Positions 8,761-18,639 are shown, counted from the stretch's first letter. The stretch is DNA of 64,000 nt from Sporosarcina ureae (GCF_002101375.1 NZ_CP015207.1:851001-915000), one strand, 5' to 3'. Notes: generated by a model from the letters alone, not told the origin. Program-made: numbers and translations.

Positions 8761-10377
8761 TTAGAATGTGAAGCGGTGGACGATACGACTTAACGCTGTT
8801 GCTTCGTCTGTTAGTTTGCTGGCATCACTTGCCAACTGCTGGATTCCCTCTACTTGTTCATCCATACCAGCTACTGTTTGGATGACACTATCTGTAAATT
8901 GTTCAGATATCATAGTAATTTGCTCGATGATTTTTTCGATTTGCTCACCGTCTTTAATTAATTCTTCCGCGTGAAGGCTATTGCTTGTGACAGCTGATTT
9001 TGTATCAATCACAGCGTCATTCATATAGAGAATGGATTGTCCGGCTATTTTGACGATTTCCACGCCTTCTTCAATAGTATCCGCATTCGATTCTACATGT
9101 TGTACGGCAATTTTCACTTCGTTATTTGTTTGTTCTAGTGTTCGCACAACATCATTTGCGAATGCATTCGTTTCTTCTGCCAGTTTACGAACTTCGTTTG
9201 CTACGACTGAGAATCCGTTCCCCGCTTCTCCTGCCCGCGCCGCTTCAATAGAGGCATTGAGTGCTAACAAGTTCGTTTGTTCAGCGATTTTTGTAATGAG
9301 AGAAACTTTTTGTATGACTTGGTTGATATCCTCTGCGACCTGCATAATTTTTTGTGAAGACATGTGAACCGCTTCATTGATCTGCCGCATCTTTTCTTCT
9401 GTTTCTTCAATTGCCTGACTACCTTGTGTTGCAGCAGTCAACGCATGTTCAGATTTGGAAAGTGTTTGTTGTATGCGTAATTCCATTTCTCGAATTCCCG
9501 CCATCATCGTCTGGACCATAGCGTTGGCAGATTGTAATGAAGATAATTGTTGCTCTGTTCCACTTTGGAAGTTTTGCATAGTTTCGCCATATGAAGTGAA
9601 GACATGTGATAATCGACCCGCTTCGGAAGCCTGCACTTCACTAATTCGATCCACGATTTCAGAGGAGCGATCGAGTTCTGTGACGATATTCTTTGTACCG
9701 ATAACGATTTTATTAATTTCGAAACCAATTTGATTAAACTCAGATCTGGATCTTTCGGTTACTTCGGCTGTTAGATCACCAGATGAAATTTTCCTCGTGA
9801 CTTTACGCCAAGACCGTACACCTTTCATGACTATGTTATAGAGACCAGTTGTGAAAATGCCTGAAAGAAGTAAAGACATACTAACGAATGCTACGCTCTG
9901 TTGGATAGGTAAATCAAATATATATGCAAGTACTCCCATCGCCAAAGCTGGCAATACAACAGATAAAGTCGCTCCATAAAGAATGTATTTCTGATGATTT
10001 ATTCGACCTAATCGCAACGTGAATTGCTTGCTTCCAACTTGAATGATTGGCATGGATGCATCAATAAGTCGCTCACCGGATTTTCTTTCATACACTTGCA
10101 GTAACGGCTTGGTTGTATTAGCAGCACACAAGCCAATGGCATCGGAAAATACTGTGCCTTCCCATAACCGATTAGTATGGATATAGCTCCGACCCATTTC
10201 ATCCACAATGACAAAGTATTCATCCTCTTCAAGCTGTTCGTCTAATATTTGATGAAGAACTTGATAATTCAAAGTAAATGATTGTTCATTTTCTATTAAT
10301 GGCTGAATGCGCTTTGTAACCCGTTCTACTTTTCTAAGAGCATTCCGTGCAGAAGATGTTCTCAAAAGCTTTTCCAA
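8761..10377 (-). CDS. Methyl-accepting chemotaxis protein with cytoplasmic N-terminal sensor
   Basis: About 538 residues. Residues 1 to about 132 have no membrane segment and look like a soluble sensor domain. Two hydrophobic segments follow (about 133-180), then a HAMP-like linker and the long helical signalling domain with the hairpin tip [20 protein letters not shown]. No classical extracellular ligand domain is present between membrane segments. Start: TTG 10377 is placed six bases after AGAGGTG; a GTG at 10386 would overlap that site. Monocistronic. The stimulus cannot be inferred. Confidence 0.9.
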   Translation of the reverse strand: MEKLLRTSSARNALRKVERVTKRIQPLIENEQSFTLNYQVLHQILDEQLEEDEYFVIVDEMGRSYIHTNRLWEGTVFSDAIGLCAANTTKPLLQVYERKSGERLIDASMPIIQVGSKQFTLRLGRINHQKYILYGATLSVVLPALAMGVLAYIFDLPIQQSVAFVSMSLLLSGIFTTGLYNIVMKGVRSWRKVTRKISSGDLTAEVTERSRSEFNQIGFEINKIVIGTKNIVTELDRSSEIVDRISEVQASEAGRLSHVFTSYGETMQNFQSGTEQQLSSLQSANAMVQTMMAGIREMELRIQQTLSKSEHALTAATQGSQAIEETEEKMRQINEAVHMSSQKIMQVAEDINQVIQKVSLITKIAEQTNLLALNASIEAARAGEAGNGFSVVANEVRKLAEETNAFANDVVRTLEQTNNEVKIAVQHVESNADTIEEGVEIVKIAGQSILYMNDAVIDTKSAVTSNSLHAEELIKDGEQIEKIIEQITMISEQFTDSVIQTVAGMDEQVEGIQQLASDASKLTDEATALSRIVHRFTF

Positions 10378-10487
10378 TAATTTCACCTCTTTAGGTTCTT
10401 TTATACTATATAATTAATATACCATAAAATGTGAGAAAGGTCACAACGTTTTCCGCTGAACATTCATCAATCAGAACACTCAGGAAT

Positions 10488-10834
10488 TCAAACTATCGGA
10501 CATTTAGCTAACGGTAAAACTTACTTACTGATACTGCCAATTGCTACCGCTTTACCGTTTCCTACTGCCAACGCTATATATCGAACTTCTTTATCATTTA
10601 ATTCTGCGATAATTTCCATGGAAGGCTTGCCGATACGCACTTTCGCAAAGTATTTCACAGCTTTACCTTGCAACATATTATTACTTTTTTTAATCGTTCG
10701 TAGACCCACTTCCTGTAGTGTTTGTTGAACATTCAATAATACTATTTCCTCATCAGATAACTTCGCTCATTTAACGCATGATCTATTACTTTGCATCCCG
10801 TATTTGATCCATCTACAGGCACGATATTCTTCAT
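10488..10834 (-). pseudogene. Universal stress protein, broken by a frameshift and a nonsense codon
   Basis: A good ribosome-binding site (AGGAGGAAC) precedes ATG 10834, MKNIVPVDGSNTGC. The frame fails near 10770 where one base is missing (expected ALNEAKLSDEEIVLLNVQQTLQ). It continues through GNGKAVAIGSISK and meets TAA where a Tyr codon is expected; beyond it VLPLAKCPIV completes a UspA C-terminus up to TGA 10488-10490. Two independent lesions argue for genuine decay. An alternative is that the downstream 71-residue piece is still translated from an internal start, which would lack the N-terminal strand. Confidence 0.72.
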
Positions 10835-11020
10835 AATTGTTCCTCCTGTATTGTTCATAAAGTGCTTGAAAATTCTATGTGGACATCCTACTTTACTCAT
10901 TCAATTTTTACAGTAGAATCCCTCTTTATCCTGATTATTAAAGTCGAGTCAATTGATTTATCTTTAATTAGCTTTTACACTTTCAACACATTAAATAAAA
11001 ATAAACAGGGAGGAATCTGT

Positions 11021-11461
11021 ATGAAAAAATCGTGGCTTTTACCTGCACTCGCTGTATTTTTGGTTGCATGTAGTACTGATGAGGAAACAAAACCTGTAGC
11101 AAATGAGGACAACCCGGTTGATTTAATAGAGCCTGAGGAGGAACTAGCAGAACCTGAAGTTAATGAATCTGCTGGCACTGAAACACCCTCAGAAGATGTG
11201 CCTAGTGAAGAATCGAATGCTTCGTACAAACCTTCTAATTCCAACTTGTTAGGACATGAAGAAGCCGAGGTATTGGCAGAGCATATTCCGATGGACGAGT
11301 TAACAGCTCAAGTGAAAGTGGATAATCAAAATAAACGCATCATTCTTTTTGAAAATGAAAGCGGACAAAAAGTATACAAGAGTATTTTCATCAAAGACAA
11401 TCTCCATTTAAAAGTTATTGATTTAAATAGTGATAATGTATTGTATGAAGGAAATTTGTAA
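11021..11461 (+). CDS. Small secreted lipoprotein with acidic linker
   Basis: 146 residues. MKKSWLLPALAVFLVAC is a lipoprotein signal peptide with the lipobox LVAC at about residues 14-17. It is followed by about 60 residues rich in Glu, Pro, Ser and Thr (a linker), then a compact C-terminal domain of about 65 residues. ATG 11021 sits after GGGAGGAAT; the open frame extends upstream but with no comparable start. No named family recognised. It ends at a strong shared terminator with the wall hydrolase. Confidence 0.78.
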   Translation: MKKSWLLPALAVFLVACSTDEETKPVANEDNPVDLIEPEEELAEPEVNESAGTETPSEDVPSEESNASYKPSNSNLLGHEEAEVLAEHIPMDELTAQVKVDNQNKRIILFENESGQKVYKSIFIKDNLHLKVIDLNSDNVLYEGNL

Positions 11462-11469
11462 AACAGATG

Positions 11470-11506
11470 AAAAAGCGCACAGACATCATTGTCTGTGCGC
11501 TTTTTT
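11470..11506. terminator. Bidirectional terminator
   Basis: AAAAAGCGCACAGACA and its complement flank a TCAT loop, ending in TTTTTT; used by the lipoprotein and wall hydrolase genes. Confidence 0.93.
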
Positions 11507-13047
11507 CATTTTACATATCTTCTAGCTGAAACATATTCTGATTTATACGGTTCCGCAGTCATCGGGATGATCTCTACAGTACGTTTAGGATTAGGTGCGT
11601 GAATCATTTGACCGTTCCCTGCGTACATCGCTACATGATGTATAGTTCCTTTACCTTTATTATAGGCAAAGAACAGTAAGTCACCCGGTTGTAAATCTTT
11701 CTTCTGTATCAATGTTCCATTTAGTGCTTGCACGGATGCATCACGTGGTATATCAATACCATGCTGACGATAGACAGAGTAAGTGAATCCAGAGCAATCC
11801 AAGCCAAATCCTGAAGTTCCTGCCCATAGATACGTTAATCCATTAAATAGCTTGGCTGTTTCCATGATTTGCTGTGTGGTAGGCTTTGGCATGACTCCAT
11901 CCGCCCCTACTATCTTCACTGCACTTCTATCAACGTACTTCACCCCGTCAGCAGGTGTCTGGACAGCAAGTTTATTATCCATGATATCAATAATAGGCAA
12001 TATCGTGTTGAAGCTGATGGAACGAAAAGGTTGCTTGCCATTTTCATCAATTGTAAGTGCGGCTGATTTCGTCGTTACCATGGCTGTGTCGCATGTTGCA
12101 TAGTTAGGGTATACTGTCGTTAAATGATTTTTCAGCATCCATCCCGGGTAACCTGCTGCGTTTTTAGGAGAGCTTTGATCTATTACTGCCACTTGAACCC
12201 AGTCACCTTTTGTCTGCAGGACTTTTACTGTTTGACCATATAGTGCTTGAGTTTCTAATTTACCTACTAACCATTGTTTTTCACGCAAACTCATCGCAGC
12301 AACCCACTTCGTAATATCAGGCAATTTGTTTGTGGCATAAGCATCCACTGTTCGCGATTTTCCTGGCTCTTTCCAAAGTGTTGTAACAGGAACATTAACA
12401 GTTTGCACTGGTGTGTTATTCGGCTTATAACAAGCAGATTGCTCTCTAAAGTCAGGCTCAAGAATTCGTGCAAGAAATACTGCAAAGTGTCCACGTGTTA
12501 ATGTTTGATTGGGCTTAAATGTGTTATCTAAATAGCCTGTTGTAATGGCATTTACAGATAACTTTTGTATGTCAGATAAACCCCAGTACGTTGCAGGCAC
12601 GTCACGGAATCGATACGTGGATTTGCCTGTCAGATCGAATGCGCGAACGAATACCGCTGCCATTTGCCCACGTTTCAAATTGCCATACGGTTGAAATTCA
12701 TTTTTCTCGTTACCCATAAAAATACCTTCATCGACCATGGTGGCGATGAGTGCGTAATGCGGATGGGACAGCTTTACGTCTGACAGATTTGCATCAGGTC
12801 TATTATCTACCGAGATTTTCAGTGCGCGTTGGATCATTCCTGAAGCTTCGAGGCGTGTGATCGGTTCGTTTACACGGTATTTGGCAGTTGGTTTTTCTAT
12901 GATGATATCTTTTTCAACTAGATATCGTATTTCATCAGCGGCTGAGTGCTGAGGAAGTACGTCTTGGAAGACGGCGGCAAGTGAGTTAGTCGGTATTGCA
13001 AATAGGACTAGCATCGTCGTTAGCACTAATGCACATATCTGTTTCAA
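11506..13047 (-). CDS. Secreted SLH-domain NlpC/P60 peptidoglycan hydrolase
   Basis: 513 residues. Signal peptide (residues 1-24, cleavage near SLAA), three S-layer homology repeats to about residue 200 (FQDVLPQHSAADEI, LSDVKLSHPHYALI, FRDVPATYWGLSDI), an SH3-like region, and a C-terminal NlpC/P60 domain with catalytic Cys in LDCSGFTYS, His in HHVAMYAG and a third polar residue at HAPNP. SLH repeats anchor it to the wall; the peptidase cuts peptide stems. The start is TTG 13047, with a modest GGAAGTG ten bases upstream. A structured element lies upstream (13175-13276). Confidence 0.92.
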   Translation of the reverse strand: MKQICALVLTTMLVLFAIPTNSLAAVFQDVLPQHSAADEIRYLVEKDIIIEKPTAKYRVNEPITRLEASGMIQRALKISVDNRPDANLSDVKLSHPHYALIATMVDEGIFMGNEKNEFQPYGNLKRGQMAAVFVRAFDLTGKSTYRFRDVPATYWGLSDIQKLSVNAITTGYLDNTFKPNQTLTRGHFAVFLARILEPDFREQSACYKPNNTPVQTVNVPVTTLWKEPGKSRTVDAYATNKLPDITKWVAAMSLREKQWLVGKLETQALYGQTVKVLQTKGDWVQVAVIDQSSPKNAAGYPGWMLKNHLTTVYPNYATCDTAMVTTKSAALTIDENGKQPFRSISFNTILPIIDIMDNKLAVQTPADGVKYVDRSAVKIVGADGVMPKPTTQQIMETAKLFNGLTYLWAGTSGFGLDCSGFTYSVYRQHGIDIPRDASVQALNGTLIQKKDLQPGDLLFFAYNKGKGTIHHVAMYAGNGQMIHAPNPKRTVEIIPMTAEPYKSEYVSARRYVK

Positions 13048-13174
13048 GTTTAGGACACTTCCATTCTCTTAGGTTGTTTTGCCTTAACTATACCTGAGCA
13101 ATAATTCTTTGTATAGAAAGAATTCAAAAAAAGGCGATAGCTTTCTTTTAAAAAACTGTAAGAATAAGTGTAAT

Positions 13175-13276
13175 GGAGAAGTGTAGCCGGTAAGGGGCTG
13201 TGAGTTACCATTCCAAGATGACGCTTTCCCAAGAGTGTGGCTTGATCCTTCTCGTCCGCTCTGTTCTACACTCCCT
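13175..13276. other. Structured intergenic element upstream of the wall hydrolase
   Basis: The 425-bp gap 13048-13472 holds this element and the argD terminator. Outer arms GGAGAAGTGTAG (13175-13186) and CTACACTCCC (13266-13275) pair around an inner hairpin GGTAA/TTACC (13189-13193, 13205-13209). On the minus strand it would lie in the 5' leader of the hydrolase gene. It did not match the riboswitch consensus sequences I could recall, including ydaO-type c-di-AMP. Confidence 0.35.
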
Positions 13277-13380
13277 ACGAAGCGTGTGGTTATTACGGTT
13301 TGTCGTTCATTGAATGTTGGATGGTAATTAATTTAGTACTTGAGTTTACACCCGACCTAAACTCGAACTTAAACCTATGT

Positions 13381-13428
13381 AAAAAAGAGATCTCCCTTGA
13401 AGTTTTTAGACTTCAGGGAGATCTTTTG
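13381..13428 (-). terminator. Terminator of the argCJBD operon
   Basis: Arms AGATCTCCCTTGAAGT (13388-13403) and ACTTCAGGGAGATCT (13410-13424), followed on the minus strand by T residues. Confidence 0.9.
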
Positions 13429-13472
13429 TTAATTGAATAGCAGTTCGCAGACTACTTTAATTCATATTGTTA

Positions 13473-14603
13473 TTACGTTAATATTTTCTTTAAAATCGCT
13501 ACCGCTTGGTCGATTTCTTCTTTTGAAACTGTCAGTGGTGGTAACAGACGGATAACATTCGTTCCAGCAGGTACTAGGAGCAAGCCTTGTTTTTCGGCCT
13601 CTTGGATGTATGAACCAACCTCATTATTTGAATGAATTCCAACTAGTAATCCATTACCGCGAATTGAATATTTATCTTTAGGTAATTCTGATTGGAGTTG
13701 TTGCTTCAGATACGTAGACTTTTCTTGTACATCCTTTAAGAAAGCAGGATCAAACACATGATCAACTACTGTTTGGGCAACTGAGACCGCTAATGGATTT
13801 CCGCCAAATGTTGTACCGTGTGTGCCGGGTCCGAATGTATTGAATAACTCTTCGCTAGCTAGCAATGCTCCAATCGGGAACCCGCCACCAAGACCTTTAG
13901 CAAGTGATACGATATTTGGTTTTAGTGCAGTCTGCTCGTAGGCATAGCGAGTTCCTGTACGTCCAATGCCTGTCTGTACTTCGTCGATAATGAGAAGAAT
14001 ATTGTGTTCATTACATGCAGCCATAACTGCTTCAGCGAAAGCGGGTTCAATGGAGTTGACTCCACCTTCCGCCTGGATGACTTCTAACATGATGGCAGCG
14101 ACATGATCGTTCGTCGCTTGTTTCAAAGCCTCAACATCATTAAATGGCAAGGCTTCAAAACTTTCTAGCATCGGACCGAACCCTTTTTGGATTTTATCCT
14201 GACCGGTAGCGGCCATTGCGCCAAAGGTCCGCCCGTGAAATGACTGTTTGAACGATAAGATATGATGTTTTCCTGTATGTTTACGTGCTAGTTTAATTGC
14301 AGCTTCATTCGCTTCGGCTCCACTGTTACAAAATAACGCATACGACAAATCCGTATTTCTTGTCAATGATTCAGCAAGTTTTTCTTGTTCTGGACTTTCG
14401 AATAAATTTGAAATATGCCATAGCTTTTCGCTTTGTTCTTGCAATGCTTTAACGATCGCGGGATGAGCATGTCCTAAACTGACGACTGCGATACCGCTAG
14501 TAAAGTCTAAGTAGTCCTTCCCTTTATCGTCTGTCACTACGGTACCTTGGCCTTTAACGAGATGCACCGCACGTCTTGCATAGTTATTGAATAAATACGT
14601 CAC
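13473..14603 (-). CDS. argD: Acetylornithine aminotransferase
   Basis: 376 residues, class-III PLP aminotransferase. The PLP lysine is in SLAKGLGGGFPIGA (near residue 235), with the DEVQTGIGRTG motif upstream and LFCNSGAEANEAAIKLAR near residue 95. It transfers the glutamate amino group to N-acetylglutamate semialdehyde, step four of ornithine synthesis. Its start overlaps the argB stop by four bases (ATGA). Last gene of argCJBD, followed by a strong terminator. Confidence 0.95.
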   Translation of the reverse strand: MTYLFNNYARRAVHLVKGQGTVVTDDKGKDYLDFTSGIAVVSLGHAHPAIVKALQEQSEKLWHISNLFESPEQEKLAESLTRNTDLSYALFCNSGAEANEAAIKLARKHTGKHHILSFKQSFHGRTFGAMAATGQDKIQKGFGPMLESFEALPFNDVEALKQATNDHVAAIMLEVIQAEGGVNSIEPAFAEAVMAACNEHNILLIIDEVQTGIGRTGTRYAYEQTALKPNIVSLAKGLGGGFPIGALLASEELFNTFGPGTHGTTFGGNPLAVSVAQTVVDHVFDPAFLKDVQEKSTYLKQQLQSELPKDKYSIRGNGLLVGIHSNNEVGSYIQEAEKQGLLLVPAGTNVIRLLPPLTVSKEEIDQAVAILKKILT

Positions 14604-15379
14604 ACAATTGCCTCCTCATTGGTAATGACCGTTCCTTTTAGTTTTTGACAGACAATCTGTACAGAGGGAATCCCCGCTTCTAGACAATCGATGGCCGCCA
14701 TTACTTTCGGAATCATTCCTCCGTAGATATCATCTGTTTTAATCCAGCTATAAATAGCTTGGGGTCCCGCTTCCGCTTGGGGCTGATCTTGAATCCTGAT
14801 TCCAGATGTATCTGTCACTAATAATAAACTTTCTGCCTTCACAGCTAATGCAATTCGACTCGCGACTGTATCCGCATTAACGTTCAATGGTTCTCCAGAT
14901 GCGGTTGCACCAATACAAGAAATAACAGGAATAATTCCGGCATCTAGTAGCGCATCCAGGACTTCTGTTTTAACTGTTTTTATTTCTCCCACATAACCAT
15001 ACGTTTCAAAGTCAAGTACATCACATGTAAATAAGTTCGCATCGAATCCACTTAATCCAATCGCCTTGATTCCTTCATGATTAAAGCGATGTACGAGCGT
15101 TGGATTTACTTGACCAATCATGATCGACTGGATGATACCAATTGCTTCAGCAGACGTAACACGGAATCCTTTAACTACAGTCGAAGTGACGTCTTGATTT
15201 TCAAGCTCTTGATTAATATTCGGGCCTCCGCCATGAACAATAATTACTTGAACACCATCTTGCTGTAACTTTTTCACACCTTGAAAAAAATTATCACCTA
15301 ACTCGTCTAGCATACTGCCACCTAGTTTAATAACCTGTCGTTTACGTGCGGTATGTTGCGTTGATTTGGACGTAGTCAT
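14600..15379 (-). CDS. argB: Acetylglutamate kinase
   Basis: 259 residues of the amino-acid kinase family. VIKLGGSML (residues 17-25) is the nucleotide-binding motif and IVHGGGPNINQEL is the acetylglutamate/phosphate loop. It phosphorylates N-acetylglutamate. The start ATG 15379 lies 38 bases inside the end of argJ; no better start is visible nearer the motif, and the ribosome-binding site is weak, suggesting translational coupling with argJ. Overlap with argD is four bases. Confidence 0.94.
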   Translation of the reverse strand: MTTSKSTQHTARKRQVIKLGGSMLDELGDNFFQGVKKLQQDGVQVIIVHGGGPNINQELENQDVTSTVVKGFRVTSAEAIGIIQSIMIGQVNPTLVHRFNHEGIKAIGLSGFDANLFTCDVLDFETYGYVGEIKTVKTEVLDALLDAGIIPVISCIGATASGEPLNVNADTVASRIALAVKAESLLLVTDTSGIRIQDQPQAEAGPQAIYSWIKTDDIYGGMIPKVMAAIDCLEAGIPSVQIVCQKLKGTVITNEEAIV

Positions 15380-16565
15380 AAGTAAGATCGCACCCCCATG
15401 CCATTCCTTGACCAGCTCCCTGGTTTAATTCTATTGCGAATTTCACTTCATGTTGTTTTAGGTAGATCAACAGTTTTTCTTCTGAAAACGGAATGGGTTC
15501 CCCGCCTTCTACTACTACTGTGTCGCCGATATAGATTTTGATATCTTCAGGATCTATTGTGGCGCCGCTATATCCGACTGCCGCAATAATTCTCCCCCAA
15601 TTGGCGTCACAGCCAAATACTGCCGTCTTGACAAGTGGTGAGCCGACAACAGATTTCGCAATTTGACGCGCTTGTTCATCCGAAACTGCACCTGTAACTT
15701 TCGCTTCGATTAATTTAGTAGCACCTTCTCCGTCTTTAGCGATCATTTTTGCCAAATCACGTGACACAGCATGCAATGCATCGACGAAAGATTGCCATTC
15801 GGGATGATCTGGAGTTAATGAATGGTTACCCGCAAGTCCGTTTGCCATAACGAGTACCATATCATTCGTTGATGTATCTCCATCTACCGTAATGGAGTTG
15901 AATGTTACATCCGTAATTTCTTTTAGTGCGGTTTGTAAATGTTCAGACTCGATATTGGCATCGGTTGTAATGAAGCCCAGCATCGTCGCCATATTCGGTT
16001 CAATCATTCCGGAACCTTTTGCAACACCCGCTACTACTATTTCACGATCATCAATCACCGTTGCATATGCAGTATTTTTCGTTACGGTATCTGTTGTTAA
16101 AATTGCTTGGGAAAACTGAATGGATCCTTCCAATGTATCTATCGGTTGTAACTTTTCAATACCCGATAGTAAAGGTCCCATATTCATTTGTTCGCCGATC
16201 ACACCTGTTGAGGCAATTCCAACAAGATTGGAATCGATTCCTAAGTGCTCTGCAGTTTTTTGCTGCATAGTCATTGCATCTTGCATGCCTTGCTTTCCTG
16301 TACATGCATTTGCGTTACCAGAGTTAATGACGATCGCCTGCATTTTTTGCGTTTCATAAACTACTTTTTTTGTGACTTGAAGTGGAGCTGCTTGGATTAC
16401 ATTCGTTGTGAAGACACCCGCAACACTCGCTGGCACTTCGCTAACTAATAGAGCCAAATCATTTTTCTTATGTTTTAGCCCACAGTGAATGCCGACTGCC
16501 TTGAACCCTTTTGGTGAGATAATATTTTTACGCGAGATGCGCTTCATACTTTCGATAGTTTCCAT
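15342..16565 (-). CDS. argJ: Bifunctional ornithine acetyltransferase / N-acetylglutamate synthase
   Basis: 407 residues, the ArgJ Ntn-type enzyme. It self-cleaves before the threonine in KGSGMIEPNMATMLGF (about residues 181-196); that threonine becomes the nucleophile. ArgJ recycles the acetyl group from acetylornithine to glutamate. No separate argA or argE is in the window, consistent with the cyclic pathway. ATG 16565 is preceded by GGGGAGC. Confidence 0.95.
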   Translation of the reverse strand: METIESMKRISRKNIISPKGFKAVGIHCGLKHKKNDLALLVSEVPASVAGVFTTNVIQAAPLQVTKKVVYETQKMQAIVINSGNANACTGKQGMQDAMTMQQKTAEHLGIDSNLVGIASTGVIGEQMNMGPLLSGIEKLQPIDTLEGSIQFSQAILTTDTVTKNTAYATVIDDREIVVAGVAKGSGMIEPNMATMLGFITTDANIESEHLQTALKEITDVTFNSITVDGDTSTNDMVLVMANGLAGNHSLTPDHPEWQSFVDALHAVSRDLAKMIAKDGEGATKLIEAKVTGAVSDEQARQIAKSVVGSPLVKTAVFGCDANWGRIIAAVGYSGATIDPEDIKIYIGDTVVVEGGEPIPFSEEKLLIYLKQHEVKFAIELNQGAGQGMAWGCDLTYDYVQINATYRT

Positions 16566-16604
16566 AGTAGTGCTCCCCTCAATTCTTGTGTTCCAATTAA
16601 TAGT

Positions 16605-17639
16605 TTAAATCCATAATGGAATGATATCGATTCCCGTTTTTTCATTTAGACCATATTGGATATTCATATTTTGTATAGCTTGTCCTGCGGCCCCTTTCAC
16701 CACATTATCAATGACTGCTATAATCGTTGCTTGATTTGTTCGTGGATCTACTTTGACATGTATATCGCAATAATTAGAGCCATATACCTGTTTTGTACTG
16801 ATTCTTTGCACATCTGTCAAAATCCGAACAAACGGACTGTCTTTATATGTTTCTTGCAAGCAATTTATCAGCTGTTCTTGCGTTACTTGTCCATTTACTT
16901 TCGCATAGCTCGTCGTCATGATACCTCTTGTCATGGGAACCAGATGCGTAGTGAACGTAATGGGTTCAGGCTGATCAGCAAATGCATTCATTGCTTGTTC
17001 AATTTCTGGTATATGCTGATGCTGATGAATCTTATATATAGAGAAATTTTCATTCGTTTCACTGAAATGAGTCGCCTGGCTCGGCTTATTGCCTGCACCA
17101 GATACACCACTTTTTGCATCGATAATTAATCGGCTACCGTCAATCAGTTTATTTTTCAATAACGGAAGTAAAGATAGTAGAACTGCTGTCGGGTAACACC
17201 CTGGATTCGCAATGATTTCCGCATCAGCAATATGCTGCTTATTCCATTCAGGGAGTCCATATACACTTTTCTCCAAGTGTTCAAGTGGCGGTGCATCTTT
17301 TTGATACCACTGTTCAAAAGTTGCTTGATCTTTCAGTCTAAAATCTCCCGAGAGGTCAATTAATTTAGCACCTGCGCCTACTAATGAAGGTAGTAATTTA
17401 GTGGTAACGCCAGCCGGTGTACTGAAAAACACTGTATCCAACTTGCTAATATGTTCAGGTTCTATAGCCTTCATCGGCTGATCGTGAATATTCACGAGAT
17501 GTGGATACTTTTGGGAAAAGACCGCCCCCACTTCTGAGGAAGTGTATAAATCAATCTGTTCAATTTCCGGATGGTTTTGTAGTAACCGTATCAATTCTAG
17601 GCCACCATATCCAGACGCTCCTACGATTCCAACCTTCAA
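16605..17639 (-). CDS. argC: N-acetyl-gamma-glutamyl-phosphate reductase
   Basis: About 344 residues: Rossmann motif VGIVGASGYGGLELIRLL at the N-terminus and the catalytic cysteine in ANPGCYPTA (about residue 150). It reduces acetylglutamyl phosphate with NADPH. Start: TTG 17639 (MKVGIVGASG, as in other ArgC proteins) lies six bases after GAGGTG; the ATG six bases upstream would overlap that site. First gene of argCJBD, behind a near-consensus promoter. Confidence 0.93.
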   Translation of the reverse strand: MKVGIVGASGYGGLELIRLLQNHPEIEQIDLYTSSEVGAVFSQKYPHLVNIHDQPMKAIEPEHISKLDTVFFSTPAGVTTKLLPSLVGAGAKLIDLSGDFRLKDQATFEQWYQKDAPPLEHLEKSVYGLPEWNKQHIADAEIIANPGCYPTAVLLSLLPLLKNKLIDGSRLIIDAKSGVSGAGNKPSQATHFSETNENFSIYKIHQHQHIPEIEQAMNAFADQPEPITFTTHLVPMTRGIMTTSYAKVNGQVTQEQLINCLQETYKDSPFVRILTDVQRISTKQVYGSNYCDIHVKVDPRTNQATIIAVIDNVVKGAAGQAIQNMNIQYGLNEKTGIDIIPLWI

Positions 17640-17668
17640 CGCCATCACCTCTTTATTCATTAAACACA

Positions 17669-17697
17669 AGTATACGTATGTATAATTATAAAGTCAA
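17669..17697 (-). promoter_or_regulatory. SigA-type promoter of argCJBD
   Basis: Minus-strand TTGACT (17692-17697), 17-bp spacer, TATACT (17669-17674). The spacer is a run of A/T dyads (TATAATTATA, TATACATACGTATA) and could hold an ArgR/AhrC box, but I could not align it convincingly to the ARG-box consensus. Confidence 0.7.
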
Positions 17698-17852
17698 CTG
17701 TATTTTTATTTATTAACAGTCAATTTATAAATTCTCTTTCTGTTCTTATTAAAAAGGGCTTATAGAAATGCTATAACTTCCCCTTCACTATATGTTATTA
17801 TTATGGAGGGTATAATATGATCAAATGAAGAATAAACTTTCAGGAGGCTATT

Positions 17853-18632
17853 ATGGTAGATTTATTAAAACTATCCGGTAAAAACATTGTGATTATGGGT
17901 GTTGCAAATGAACGTAGTATTGGTTGGGGAGTAGCAAAAGCATTATTCTCAGTCGGTGCGAATGTCATTTTCACATACCGTAAAGATCGCTCTCGTGATA
18001 AATTAGAAAAAGCATTAGCTAAAAGTGAATTTACAGCCACACAAATTGTACAATGTGATGTAAATAGTGATGAAAGTATCGAGCAGGCTTTCAAAGCGAT
18101 TGGCGAGCATGTTGGTGTTATTCATGGAGTAGTCCACTCCATCGCATTTGCACATCAACAAGATTTGCATAATCCTTTCGTGGAAACGACTCGTGAAGGA
18201 TATGCATTCGCACAAGATTCCAGTGCATATTCATTGGTGGCAGCAGCACGTGAAGCCCGTCATTACATGACAGAAGGTGGAGCGATTATTACGATGAGTT
18301 ATTTAGGAGCAGAACGAGTTCTTGAAGGCTATAATGTAATGGGTGTTGCAAAAGCAGCTCTTGAAGCTTCTGTACGCTACTTGGCATCAGAGCTAGGTGA
18401 AAAAAATATTCGCGTCAACGCGATTTCTGCCGGTGCGGTTCGAACATTGTCCGCAAAGGGTGTTCCTTCCTTTAATACAATCCTCAGTCAAATTGAGGAA
18501 CGTGCGCCATTAAAACGTAACGTCATGCCTGAAGAAGTCTCGGATATGACGGTGGCGATGCTAAGTAATTTATCGAGTGGTGTGACAGGTGAAGTCATCT
18601 ATGTAGATGCCGGCTACCACATTATGGGATAA
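17853..18632 (+). CDS. fabI: Enoyl-[acyl-carrier-protein] reductase (NADH), FabI type
   Basis: 259 residues, short-chain dehydrogenase fold. GVANERSIGWG near residue 14 is the FabI nucleotide-binding motif; catalytic Tyr-x6-Lys is in YNVMGVAKA (near residues 157-164). It performs the last reduction of each fatty-acid elongation cycle. ATG 17853 follows a perfect AGGAGG. A TATAAT sequence at 17811-17816 may be its -10 box. No FapR-like box was evident. Single gene with its own terminator. Confidence 0.95.
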   Translation: MVDLLKLSGKNIVIMGVANERSIGWGVAKALFSVGANVIFTYRKDRSRDKLEKALAKSEFTATQIVQCDVNSDESIEQAFKAIGEHVGVIHGVVHSIAFAHQQDLHNPFVETTREGYAFAQDSSAYSLVAAAREARHYMTEGGAIITMSYLGAERVLEGYNVMGVAKAALEASVRYLASELGEKNIRVNAISAGAVRTLSAKGVPSFNTILSQIEERAPLKRNVMPEEVSDMTVAMLSNLSSGVTGEVIYVDAGYHIMG

Positions 18633-18639
18633 TCTTATG

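Noticed and set aside
13050..13232. 60-codon minus-strand frame upstream of the wall hydrolase
   Set aside because: No ribosome-binding site or recognisable motif, and it crosses the structured leader element.
13175..13276. Possible ydaO-type c-di-AMP riboswitch
   Set aside because: The conserved ydaO blocks I know could not be found on either strand, so I report only an unassigned structure.
17805..17830. Minimal reading frame (ATG ATC AAA TGA) after GGAGGG ahead of fabI
   Set aside because: The same bases form a likely -10 box; three codons are not evidence of translation.
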